20,200 nucleotides of DNA from Anaeromonas sp052088025 (GCF_052088025.1 NZ_JBQCYD010000042.1:1-20200), one strand, 5' to 3'. Shown: positions 6,087 to 13,740, numbered from the stretch's first letter. The notes: a model not told the origin generated them from the sequence alone. Program-made: numbers and translations.

Positions 6087-7358
6087 TTAAGAAGCATTCT
6101 CTTCTTTATCTTCTTTTTTTGATTTCTTTTTTCTTTTTTCTGATAAAACAAGTGTTGGCTCTTTCTTTTTTTCAATAGAATCTTTGGTTATAAGACATTT
6201 TTCTATGTCATCACGTGAAGGTATCTCATACATTATATCTAGCATGATTTCTTCAATTATACCACGAAGACCACGAGCACCTGTTTTTCTCTCCATTGCC
6301 TTATTTGCTATTAATTTCAATGCTTCTTCTTCAAAATCTAAATCAACATTGTCAATATTAAACAATTCTTTATATTGTTTAACTAAAGCATTTTTAGGCT
6401 TTGTTAGTATCTCAACTAATGCTTCTTCATCAAGTTCAGATAAAGAAACTATAACTGGAAGTCTTCCAACAAATTCTGGTATCAAACCATATCTTAATAG
6501 ATCTTCTGGCTGTATTTGTTTTAATATTTCACCAACATCTTTAATTTCCTTACTTTGTATGTCAGCACCAAATCCCATTGCCTTTTTACCTACTCTTTGT
6601 TGTATAACTTTATCAATACCATCAAAAGCTCCTCCAACTATAAATAATACATTTGTAGTATCTATTTGAATAAACTCTTGATGTGGATGTTTTCTTCCAC
6701 CTTGTGGGGGAACACTAGCTGTTGTTCCTTCTAGTATCTTAAGTAGAGCTTGTTGCACTCCTTCACCACTTACATCTCTAGTAATAGATGGATTATCAGA
6801 TTTTCTAGCAATTTTATCTATTTCATCTATATATATAATACCTTTTTCTGCCTTTTCTACATCATAATCTGCTGCTTGAATAAGTTTTAAAAGAATATTT
6901 TCAACATCCTCTCCAACATATCCAGCTTCAGTTAAACTTGTAGCATCAGCTATAGCAAAAGGTACTTTTAATATCCTTGCTAAAGTTTGAGCTAGTAATG
7001 TTTTTCCTGAACCAGTTGGTCCAAGCATTAATATATTACTTTTTTGAAGTTCTATATCATTACTAGTTTTTCTATTTATTCTTTTATAATGATTATATAC
7101 TGCTACAGCTAAAGATCTCTTTGCTCTATCTTGCTTTATTACATAATCATCTAATATTTCATTTATCTCTGATGGCTTTGGTAGTTCATTCATATCAAAG
7201 TCCATATTTTCGTCGAATTCTTCATCAATTATTTCTTGACACAATTCTATACATTCATCACAAATATATACATTGGGTCCTGCAATAAGTCTTCTAACTT
7301 GTTCTTGAGACTTGCCACAAAAAGAACATTTAAGCTCTTTGTCATCAAACCTTGCCAT
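6087..7358 (-). CDS. clpX: ATP-dependent Clp protease ATPase subunit ClpX
   Basis: This 423-residue AAA+ unfoldase forms a hexamer and feeds substrates to ClpP. The N-terminal zinc-binding domain has C11, C14, C33 and C36. Walker A is GPTGSGKT (113-120), the pore loop GYVG (146-149), Walker B IIYIDEID (174-181), the RKH loop 222-224 and the sensor-2 motif GARGLR (360-365). The ClpP-contacting loop reads MGF (261-263) rather than the usual IGF. The start MARFDD at 7358 is chosen because GAGGTG lies just upstream and this is where family members begin. An ATG at 7376 would add six residues. The C-terminus is highly charged (Lys/Glu). It begins 17 bases after the clpP stop. Confidence 0.96.
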   Translation of the reverse strand: MARFDDKELKCSFCGKSQEQVRRLIAGPNVYICDECIELCQEIIDEEFDENMDFDMNELPKPSEINEILDDYVIKQDRAKRSLAVAVYNHYKRINRKTSNDIELQKSNILMLGPTGSGKTLLAQTLARILKVPFAIADATSLTEAGYVGEDVENILLKLIQAADYDVEKAEKGIIYIDEIDKIARKSDNPSITRDVSGEGVQQALLKILEGTTASVPPQGGRKHPHQEFIQIDTTNVLFIVGGAFDGIDKVIQQRVGKKAMGFGADIQSKEIKDVGEILKQIQPEDLLRYGLIPEFVGRLPVIVSLSELDEEALVEILTKPKNALVKQYKELFNIDNVDLDFEEEALKLIANKAMERKTGARGLRGIIEEIMLDIMYEIPSRDDIEKCLITKDSIEKKKEPTLVLSEKRKKKSKKEDKEENAS

Positions 7359-7375
7359 TAAGACACCTCTTTTCA

Positions 7376-7960
7376 TTATTTCCTTGCGCTTATGACCTCA
7401 TCAATTAAACCATATTCTTTAGCTTCATCAGCATTCATGAAATTATCTCTATCAGTGTCTTTTGAGATTCTCTCTAAGTCTTGACCAGTTCTTTCAGATA
7501 AAATCTTGTTTAATTTATCTCTCATTTTTATAATTCTTTCAGCATGAATCTGAATGTCTGTTGCTTGGCCTTGTGTTCCTCCTAATGGTTGATGAATCAT
7601 AACTTCAGAATTTGGTAGTGCATATCTCTTACCTATTTTACCTGCTGCAAGTAAAAATGCACCCATACTTGCACACATACCAACACATATAGTTGATACG
7701 TCTGGCTTAATATATTGCATTGTATCATAAATTGCAAATCCAGATGTAATAGATCCTCCTGGACTATTTATATAAAGCTGAATATCCTTATCTGGATCTT
7801 CAGCTTCTAAAAATAGTAATTGAGCTACTACTAAACTTGCTGTTACATCATTAATTTGATCGCTTATAAATATTATTCTTTCCTTTAACAATCTAGAATA
7901 AATATCATAAGATCTCTCGCCTCTATTTGTTTGTTCTACTACCATTGGTACTAATGCCAT
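7376..7960 (-). CDS. clpP: ATP-dependent Clp protease proteolytic subunit ClpP
   Basis: This 194-residue serine protease forms the 14-mer chamber used by ClpX and other Clp ATPases. The catalytic triad is S98 (MCASMGA), H123 (MIHQP) and D172 (DRDNFM), with the conserved SPGGS turn at 66-70. The start MALVPMVVEQ at 7960 is chosen because GGAGGG (7968-7973) lies seven bases upstream. An in-frame start at 7981 has no such site. It lies 33 bases downstream of the tig stop and 17 bases upstream of clpX, consistent with a tig-clpP-clpX operon. Confidence 0.97.
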   Translation of the reverse strand: MALVPMVVEQTNRGERSYDIYSRLLKERIIFISDQINDVTASLVVAQLLFLEAEDPDKDIQLYINSPGGSITSGFAIYDTMQYIKPDVSTICVGMCASMGAFLLAAGKIGKRYALPNSEVMIHQPLGGTQGQATDIQIHAERIIKMRDKLNKILSERTGQDLERISKDTDRDNFMNADEAKEYGLIDEVISARK

Positions 7961-7993
7961 AACAAATCCCTCCAAGTACAATTAATTATATTT

Positions 7994-9280
7994 TTATGCT
8001 AATTTAGCATTATCAACTAAAAATTCTACAGTCTTAGTTTTAATTATACCCATCTTAATTGATTCTAAATCTGATTCTCTTAAGTTCTTTTTAAATTTAG
8101 ATACATCTTGTTTAGATTGCTCTGCATATTTTTCAATTTCCTTATCTACTTCTTCATCACTAGCTTCAATTTCTTCTTCTTTAGCTATAGCATCTAATAC
8201 TAAATCGCTTTTAACTAAATTTAAAGCATTTGGCTTTAATTGTTCTTTTAAATCTTCTATTTTAGAATTAGTAAGTTCTAAATATTTCTCTAAGTCTAAT
8301 CCTTGATATCTTAATTTGTAATCAAGATTTCTTACTTCTTCTTCAGTTTGAGATTCTACCATGACTTCAGGAATTTCTACTTTAGCATTTTCCATAACTT
8401 TTTCTATAACACTATTTTCAAATTCACTTTTTTCTTTATTTTTAGCTTCTTCTTCTAACTTAGTTTTTATATCAGATTTTAATTCGTCTAATGTATCAAA
8501 TTCAGATACATCTTTTGCAAATTCATCATCTAATTCTGGTAATTCTTTTTCTTTTATTTCATGGATTTTCACATCAAATTTTGCACTTTTACCTTTTAAT
8601 TCTTCTGCTTGATAATCTTCAGGAAAATCTACATTCACTTCTACATCATCACCTGCATTTTTTCCTACTAATTGCTCTTCAAATCCTGGGATAAATTGTC
8701 CTCCCCCAATTTCAAGAGATTGATTTTCTGCAGTTCCACCTTCAAATTTTTCTCCATCTATAGAACCTGAATAATCAATTATTACATTATCCCCTTCTTT
8801 TATCTCTCTATCTTCTACTTCTACAAGTCTAGAATTTCTATCTTGCATAGTTTTTAATTCATTCTCTACATCTTCATCTTCTACATTATACTCATTTTTC
8901 TCTACTTCTATACCTTTATATTCACCTAATTCAACTTCAGGTTTAACTGTTATTTCAGCTGTGAATATAACTGGTTTTCCTTTTTCAAGTTCAGATATAT
9001 CAATGTCTGGTCTATCTACTGGCTCTATTTTATTTTCATCAATAGCTTTTTCATAAGCAATTGGTAATACTATATTAATAGCATCTTCATAAAATACACC
9101 TTCTCCATATCTTGATTCTATAATCTTTCTAGGCGCTTTGCCTTTTCTAAACCCTGATATATTGAATTTAGATCTATTTTGTAAATATGCCTTTTGAATT
9201 GCTTTATCAAACTCATTATACTCTACTTCAAACTTTAAAGTTACTTGATTGTTTTCTTTTTTTTCTACTGTTGAACTCAT
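7994..9280 (-). CDS. tig: Trigger factor (ribosome-bound chaperone and prolyl isomerase)
   Basis: This 428-residue chaperone binds beside the ribosome exit tunnel. The N-terminal ribosome-binding domain carries the signature GFRKGKAP (43-50). The FKBP-type peptidyl-prolyl isomerase domain covers about 162-245, with the typical FPGF-like segment seen as IPGF (197-200). The helical C-terminal chaperone arms follow to about 428. Length is typical. The ATG at 9280 is preceded by AAGGAGG (9291-9297). It is the first gene of tig-clpP-clpX. Confidence 0.96.
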   Translation of the reverse strand: MSSTVEKKENNQVTLKFEVEYNEFDKAIQKAYLQNRSKFNISGFRKGKAPRKIIESRYGEGVFYEDAINIVLPIAYEKAIDENKIEPVDRPDIDISELEKGKPVIFTAEITVKPEVELGEYKGIEVEKNEYNVEDEDVENELKTMQDRNSRLVEVEDREIKEGDNVIIDYSGSIDGEKFEGGTAENQSLEIGGGQFIPGFEEQLVGKNAGDDVEVNVDFPEDYQAEELKGKSAKFDVKIHEIKEKELPELDDEFAKDVSEFDTLDELKSDIKTKLEEEAKNKEKSEFENSVIEKVMENAKVEIPEVMVESQTEEEVRNLDYKLRYQGLDLEKYLELTNSKIEDLKEQLKPNALNLVKSDLVLDAIAKEEEIEASDEEVDKEIEKYAEQSKQDVSKFKKNLRESDLESIKMGIIKTKTVEFLVDNAKLA

Positions 9281-9343
9281 TAATTAATTTCCTCCTTAAA
9301 ATAAGTAAATCTATTTTATCTCTTATCACTATATGATAGAGTA

Positions 9344-9352
9344 ATTATATCA
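9344..9352 (-). promoter_or_regulatory. Extended -10 promoter of tig-clpP-clpX
   Basis: The minus strand reads TGATATAAT, with a weak -35 region (TAGTAT). It sits between the tRNA-Leu terminator and tig. The start site would be near 9337, directly at a small hairpin (9320-9341; CTCTATCA pairing with TGAT-A-AGAG with one bulge). Confidence 0.5.
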
Positions 9353-9371
9353 TACTTTAACCCTACATACT

Positions 9372-9400
9372 AAAAAAACCAATGGTTTTACCATCGGTTT
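9372..9400 (-). terminator. Intrinsic terminator of tRNA-Leu
   Basis: On the minus strand AAACCGATGGT (9390-9400) pairs with ACCATTGGTTT (9376-9386) over 11 pairs including one G-U, around AAA, and runs into seven T residues. It begins 14 bases past the tRNA 3' end. Confidence 0.85.
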
Positions 9401-9413
9401 AGCATTTTGTCAA

Positions 9414-9498
9414 TGGTGCGGGAGAAGGGACTCGAACCCCCACGTCAATGACACTAGATCCTAAGTCTAGCGCGTCTGCCAAATTCCGCCACTCCCGC
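9414..9498 (-). tRNA. tRNA-Leu (anticodon UAG)
   Basis: The minus strand folds as a class II tRNA of 85 nt with an encoded CCA (9414-9416). The acceptor stem is GCGGGAG (9492-9498) with CTCCCGC (9418-9424), discriminator A. The anticodon stem CTAGA/TCTAG encloses the loop CTTAGGA, giving anticodon UAG for CUN leucine codons. There is a variable arm before the T-arm, which contains GGTTCGAGTCC. The Leu identity agrees with the long variable arm and the discriminator A. Confidence 0.97.
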
Positions 9499-9533
9499 AT
9501 AAATTATAATACAAATACTTTTTGACAAGTTTA

Positions 9534-9562
9534 ATTATATTATTTTTATTGATACTTGTCAA
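9534..9562 (-). promoter_or_regulatory. Perfect sigma-A consensus promoter of tRNA-Leu
   Basis: The minus strand has TTGACA (9557-9562), a 17-base spacer and TATAAT (9534-9539), a full consensus match as expected for a stable-RNA gene. The start near 9527 gives a leader of about 28 bases before the mature tRNA. A 9-bp inverted repeat (9522-9530 with 9554-9562) overlaps the -35 and the start site. Confidence 0.85.
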
Positions 9563-9623
9563 TAAAAAATAAAATAAAAAAATATTCAAAATATTTTATT
9601 ATTTGTGTTTAAAATTATTTATA

Positions 9624-10166
9624 GGAGGTATATATATAATACTATTAATAGAAGGGGATGATTCCACCAAAGTAGAAAATAAGTATTAAAAACAAATCTT
9701 TAAATATTATCATCCTAGTAATTGTCAAAACGATTTTAATAGCTTCAAATTAATATCAGTTAATCTGACAAACTTAATGATAATATGAAAAATGGGTTTC
9801 AATCTAACTAACAAAACAAAGAATTACATTAGCACTTTAAGATTATTGTATTCGAAGCAACTATACCCTTGGATTACCTTAAAGAAATAGATAAGTAAGT
9901 ATAAGGTCTTTGAAATGGTAAATCTTAAAGAAAAGCAAATATCCAATATTTAAGTTATTTATAAAAGTAACATTCAATTAACAAGTAAGTAGTAGTAGTA
10001 TTTAAGTACTGGTATTAGAGAAAAGTAGTATTATTTAAATAGTAGTATTAAAGAAAGTAGTATTAGGGTATTTAAAATCGGAAGGAATGATTCCCCCACA
10101 AATTAATAGTAGTACCTCATAGAAAAGAACATCTCAATACAACAATCTGGAGATGTTCTTTTCTTT
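9624..10166 (+). ncRNA. Candidate large structured non-coding RNA of unknown class
   Basis: This stretch has no protein gene but has strong RNA-like order. Its two ends pair through four stacked helices: 9625-9630 with 10113-10118, 9640-9649 with 10102-10111 (10 perfect pairs), 9654-9658 with 10092-10096, and 9661-9665 with 10084-10088. Inside are nested helices: 9704-9713 with 9777-9786 (10 perfect pairs), 9722-9727 with 9766-9771, and 9732-9740 with 9749-9757 (one mismatch). A second domain has 9835-9844 with 9921-9930 (10 perfect pairs) and 9876-9881 with 9902-9907. A strong terminator (10121-10166) follows at once on the plus strand, which sets the direction. A weak promoter may be TAAAAT (9610-9615) with TTCAAA (9585-9590). 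It does not look like tmRNA, RNase P RNA or an M-box. A large ornate class such as ROOL is possible, but I cannot match it. A MITE-like element is the main alternative. Confidence 0.55.
10121..10166 (+). terminator. Intrinsic terminator after the structured RNA
   Basis: Fifteen perfect pairs form between 10121-10135 and 10150-10164 (AGAAAAGAACATCTC with its inverse), with a 14-base loop. The 3' arm and what follows are T-rich (TTCTTTTCTTTA). It lies directly after the closing helix of the RNA candidate and about 150 bases before mgtE. Confidence 0.8.
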
Positions 10167-10277
10167 ATGCAATTTATAATATTCTTATCCTTAAAATACA
10201 CTTCCCTATTTCATTTGTATAAATTAAATATAAAGGATTGCTTAAAATATCAATAATTATATTAAATAAAGGGTATA

Positions 10278-10283
10278 TATAAT
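10278..10283 (+). promoter_or_regulatory. Possible -10 element for mgtE
   Basis: TATAAT lies 31 bases before the mgtE start codon, but no good -35 hexamer is found 16-18 bases upstream. An alternative is TTGCTT (10238-10243) with TATTAA (10260-10265). No Mg2+-sensing M-box fold was recognised between the terminator at 10166 and the gene. Confidence 0.3.
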
Positions 10284-10314
10284 AGATGTCAAGTAATTAG
10301 CATTGGAGGTCACT

Positions 10315-11655
10315 ATGGAATATAAATCTTATCAAGAAAATTTACTCAGATATTTATTATACATACCTAAAGAAGATCTAAAATTAACTATATCTCGTAT
10401 TCATCCCGAGGATATATTGGATGCATTAAGGATTTATGATGGTGATAAAAAGGAAATAATTTTAAAAATTCCTGAAGAAGTATTGGTTGATATTATTGAT
10501 CAAGCTGAAGACGAGGAAAAATATGAACTGTTGTCATTAATGCCTGATAGAAAACAAAAAAACATAGTTGAAGAGATGTCATCTGATGAATTAACTGACC
10601 TATTAGGTTCCATATCAAATGAAGAGGCAAATAGTATTATTTATAAGATGGATATTGATGATGCAGAGGAGATAAGAGAGTTACTAAGCTATGAAAAAGA
10701 CTCTGCTGGTGGAATCATGGCAACAGAATTCATTGCTATAAGAGAAGATATGACTGTAGCTGATTCACTTAAATATCTTCAAAAAGAAGCACCAAATGCA
10801 GAAACTGCTTATTATTTATATGTATTAAATGAAGAAGAAAAGTTAAGGGGTGTTGTATCTTTAAGAGATTTAGTTGTAGCCAATTTTGATAGAGAAATAA
10901 AGGAAATTATGAATGAAAATACAATAAAAATCCCATGGGATATGGATCAAGAAGAAGTAGGTAATATATTTGAAAAATATGGTTTTGTCTCTATGCCTGT
11001 GGTAGATAGTTCTGAAAAAATGCTCGGGATCATAACTGCTGATGATATTTTTGAAATAATGAAAGAAGAATATACAGAAGATATGTATCTTTTAGCTGGA
11101 CTTGATGAAGACGAAAAAATTGAGCGAACTGTTGGTGAATCTGTTAAAAATAGACTTCCCTGGCTTTTTGTTAATTTAATTACTGCAATCCTTGCCTCTG
11201 TTACTGTCTCTTTATTTGAAGGAACTATAAGCCGAGTGGTAGCTCTAGCTACATTTATGCCCATAGTTGCTGGAATGGGTGGAAATGCTGGAACTCAAAC
11301 CCTAACTCTTATTGTACGTGGTATTGCAATGGGTGAGCTAGATATGGAAAATACTAAAAAAATATTATTAAAGGAAATTAGTATAGGTATATTAAATGGA
11401 CTTGCCATAGGACTTACCATAGGTGTTTTAAGTTTTATTTGGCAAAAAAATATCATGTTTGGAATTGTAATAGCAATAGCTATGATTTTAAATATGCTAG
11501 TAGCTGGAATATCTGGATATAGTGTTCCTCTTATATTGAAAAAAATGAATATAGATCCCGCTCTAGCTTCTTCTGTTTTTGTAACTACAATGACAGATGT
11601 ATTAGGATTCTTTTTCTTTCTAGGACTTGCTACGATTTTTATTGAATTCCTATAA
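10315..11655 (+). CDS. mgtE: Magnesium channel/transporter MgtE
   Basis: This 446-residue inner-membrane Mg2+ channel works as a dimer gated by its cytosolic domains. The N-domain covers about 20-130. Two CBS domains follow (about 134-195 and 198-252), with a connecting helix. About five membrane segments run from residue 283 to the end. The family motif GGNAGTQT is at 322-329. A conserved Asp in the last-but-one helix (D428, MTDVLGF) matches the pore-site Asp of characterised MgtE proteins. The start is the ATG at 10315, because GGAGG (10305-10309) is just upstream. A TTG at 10303 would overlap that site. It is followed after 73 bases by a Na+/Ca2+ exchanger gene on the same strand. Confidence 0.95.
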   Translation: MEYKSYQENLLRYLLYIPKEDLKLTISRIHPEDILDALRIYDGDKKEIILKIPEEVLVDIIDQAEDEEKYELLSLMPDRKQKNIVEEMSSDELTDLLGSISNEEANSIIYKMDIDDAEEIRELLSYEKDSAGGIMATEFIAIREDMTVADSLKYLQKEAPNAETAYYLYVLNEEEKLRGVVSLRDLVVANFDREIKEIMNENTIKIPWDMDQEEVGNIFEKYGFVSMPVVDSSEKMLGIITADDIFEIMKEEYTEDMYLLAGLDEDEKIERTVGESVKNRLPWLFVNLITAILASVTVSLFEGTISRVVALATFMPIVAGMGGNAGTQTLTLIVRGIAMGELDMENTKKILLKEISIGILNGLAIGLTIGVLSFIWQKNIMFGIVIAIAMILNMLVAGISGYSVPLILKKMNIDPALASSVFVTTMTDVLGFFFFLGLATIFIEFL

Positions 11656-11683
11656 TCATTTTATAGATTATATTATATAATTA

Positions 11684-11692
11684 TGATAAAAT
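11684..11692 (+). promoter_or_regulatory. Extended -10 promoter for the CaCA exchanger
   Basis: TGATAAAAT (a TGn-extended, near-consensus -10) lies 36 bases before the start codon, in the gap after mgtE. The -35 region (TAGATT, 11664-11669) is poor. Read-through from mgtE is also possible, since no terminator separates the two genes. Confidence 0.35.
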
Positions 11693-11728
11693 ATTAGAGT
11701 TAAGTTGTATTTTAAGGAGTGTATTTTT

Positions 11729-12691
11729 TTGGATTATCTCATATTAGTTTTAGGTTTTACTGCACTTATAAAAGGTGCTGATTTTTTTGTGGATGGTGCA
11801 TCTTCTATCGCAAAAAAATTTGGACTACCCTCTATCTTAATAGGGCTTACAATTGTTGCCTTTGGAACATCTGCACCTGAAGCTGCTGTAAGTATAAAAG
11901 CTGTTACTACTAATTCTGATGGAATTGCAGTTGGAAATATAATAGGATCTAGTATATTTAATATACTTTTAGTTGTGGGTGCTGCTGCAATTATAAAGCC
12001 TGTTAGAATCAAACTTAAAACAATCTTTAAGGAGTTTCCTTTTCTATTACTCGCATCTGGAATGTTGTTTGTATTATCCTTTGATAAGGTCTTACAAGGA
12101 ACAAATACAAATGAATTATCCAGAGGTGATGGAATAGTATTGCTTTCAATATTTTTAATATTTATATATTATGTAGTGGAAATGGCTGTTTTTTCTAAAG
12201 ATGAAGATACAGGACTTGTCGAAACTGAGACTATAGAAGTTATTCCACTTTGGAAATCATTAGTTTTAACAGGGCTTGGGCTTGTAGGTATAATAGGTGG
12301 TGGTAATTTTGTAGTTAATGCTGCAACTGATATTGCTCTGTCTCTTGGCATGAGTGAAACCCTAGTAGGACTTACCATCATTGCCATAGGAACTTCCCTA
12401 CCTGAACTTGTAACCTCTATTGTAGCTGCATTTAAGGGTGAGTCTGATATTGCTATAGGAAATGCCATTGGTTCTAATATGTTTAATATTGTATTTATAT
12501 TAGGTATAACTTCAATTATAAAGCCCTTACCTATTGAAAGTAAGGTGTTTTTTGATATATTGTTTTTAATAGCTGCAACATTACTTACCTATATCTTTGC
12601 ATCAACTGGTAAAAGGACAAATAGATTTGAAGGTATCACTCTTTCTTTAGCTTATCTTGCTTATATGATATTTATACTTATAAGAAATTAG
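11729..12691 (+). CDS. CaCA-family Na+/Ca2+ exchanger (YrbG-like)
   Basis: This 320-residue membrane antiporter would move Ca2+ (or another cation) against Na+ or H+. It has the two inverted alpha repeats of the family. Alpha-1 has GTSAPE (46-51) and GNIIGSSIFN (69-78), and alpha-2 has GTSLPE (221-226) and GNAIGSNMFN (244-253). About ten membrane segments are expected, with an acidic loop in the middle (about 155-172). The start is a TTG at 11729, because AAGGAG (11714-11719) lies nine bases upstream. The in-frame TTG at 11705 lies before that site. It follows mgtE by 73 bases and converges on a shared terminator. Confidence 0.9.
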   Translation: MDYLILVLGFTALIKGADFFVDGASSIAKKFGLPSILIGLTIVAFGTSAPEAAVSIKAVTTNSDGIAVGNIIGSSIFNILLVVGAAAIIKPVRIKLKTIFKEFPFLLLASGMLFVLSFDKVLQGTNTNELSRGDGIVLLSIFLIFIYYVVEMAVFSKDEDTGLVETETIEVIPLWKSLVLTGLGLVGIIGGGNFVVNAATDIALSLGMSETLVGLTIIAIGTSLPELVTSIVAAFKGESDIAIGNAIGSNMFNIVFILGITSIIKPLPIESKVFFDILFLIAATLLTYIFASTGKRTNRFEGITLSLAYLAYMIFILIRN

Positions 12692-12718
12692 GACAATGCA
12701 TATGCATTGTCCTAATTT
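12685..12718. terminator. 34-nt perfect palindromic bidirectional terminator
   Basis: The 17-base arms 12685-12701 and 12702-12718 are exact inverse copies, centred on GCATATGC, and include the exchanger stop codon. The tail is T-rich on the plus strand. The carbamate kinase gene ends 10 bases beyond on the opposite strand, so both transcripts can use it. Confidence 0.85.
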
Positions 12719-12727
12719 TATATCTAT

Positions 12728-13687
12728 TTATATGTTTTTAGAATCCTTTTCTTCTGATTTATAAACCTTTGTACCGCTTTCACCTTTTAAAGCATCTTTT
12801 GCTTTTTCAAGGGATGCTATTATAGTAGTTCTACCTATTTTTGATTCTGCAAATGCCATAGCAGCTTCTACTTTGGGCAACATACTTCCTGGAGCAAAAT
12901 GCTTTTCTTCTATATATTTTTTAGCTTCTTTTATGCTCATTTCTTCTAAATCTAATTGATCTGGTTTACCAAAGTTAATTGATACCCTATCTACTGCTGT
13001 AAGTATAAATAGGTAATCAGCATCTATTATTTCAGCTAATTTTTCACTTGCAAAGTCTTTATCTATTACTGCTGGTACACCTTTTAAAGAGTTTCCTTCT
13101 TCAACTACTGGTATTCCACCACCACCAACTGATATAACTACTTGACCTGCTTTTATTAATGCTTTAACCGTTTCTTTTTCTACAACATCTATAGGCTTTG
13201 GAGAAGCAACTACTCTTCTATATCCTCTACCTGAATCCTCTATCATGTCATATCCTTTTTCATCTCTAAGAACCTTACATTCCTCTTCAGTATAGAAACT
13301 TCCTATTGGCTTTGAAGGATTTTTAAAAGCTTGATCATCTTTATCTACAAGAACTTGAGTTACTATTGTAGCTACTGGTTTTTTAACATTTCTAGATTTC
13401 AACTCTTCTCCTATTGCATTTTGCAGGTGATATCCAATATATCCTTGGCTCATTGCTCCACATTCTGGAAAAGGCATTGTAGGAACTGCATCTTCCTTGC
13501 TTGAAGCAACCTCCATTGCTAAATTTATCATACCAACTTGTGGTCCATTACCATGAGCTATTACTACCTCATTTCCATCTTCTATAAGATCTACTATTGG
13601 TTTTGCTGTATCCTTTACAAGACTTAATTGTTCTTCTGGTGTCTTCCCTAATGCATTTCCGCCTAATGCTATTACTATTCTACTCAT
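12728..13687 (-). CDS. arcC: Carbamate kinase
   Basis: This 319-residue enzyme of the amino-acid kinase fold makes ATP from carbamoyl phosphate and ADP, giving carbamate (then NH3 and CO2). Visible motifs are ALGGNAL (7-13), GNGPQVG (46-52), the Lys-bearing SKPIGSFYTEEE (125-136), VGGGGIPV (187-194) and the PKVEAA segment (271-276). Length is typical. AGGAGGT (13692-13698) is just upstream of the ATG. There is no arginine deiminase, ornithine carbamoyltransferase or antiporter beside it, so the source of carbamoyl phosphate (arginine, citrulline, agmatine or purine-derived ureido compounds) cannot be told from this window. Confidence 0.93.
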   Translation of the reverse strand: MSRIVIALGGNALGKTPEEQLSLVKDTAKPIVDLIEDGNEVVIAHGNGPQVGMINLAMEVASSKEDAVPTMPFPECGAMSQGYIGYHLQNAIGEELKSRNVKKPVATIVTQVLVDKDDQAFKNPSKPIGSFYTEEECKVLRDEKGYDMIEDSGRGYRRVVASPKPIDVVEKETVKALIKAGQVVISVGGGGIPVVEEGNSLKGVPAVIDKDFASEKLAEIIDADYLFILTAVDRVSINFGKPDQLDLEEMSIKEAKKYIEEKHFAPGSMLPKVEAAMAFAESKIGRTTIIASLEKAKDALKGESGTKVYKSEEKDSKNI

Positions 13688-13740
13688 AATTACCTCCTAA
13701 AAGTTTTGTATTCTTAAATCATATTTCATTAACTATTAAT

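Noticed and set aside
9658..9675. Very short open frames at both ends of the RNA candidate (ATG ATT CC...)
   Set aside because: They are 5 and 11 codons long with no properly spaced ribosome binding site. The similarity between the two comes from the palindromic GGAAT-G-ATTCC pairing sequence.
9994..10064. CRISPR-like array
   Set aside because: The repeats are only nine bases, spaced irregularly by 15-30 bases, with no cas genes nearby.
9624..10314. M-box (Mg2+) riboswitch, T-box, tmRNA or RNase P RNA
   Set aside because: None of the conserved sequence blocks of these classes could be found. The terminator at 10166 lies about 150 bases before mgtE, so a simple leader riboswitch is unlikely.
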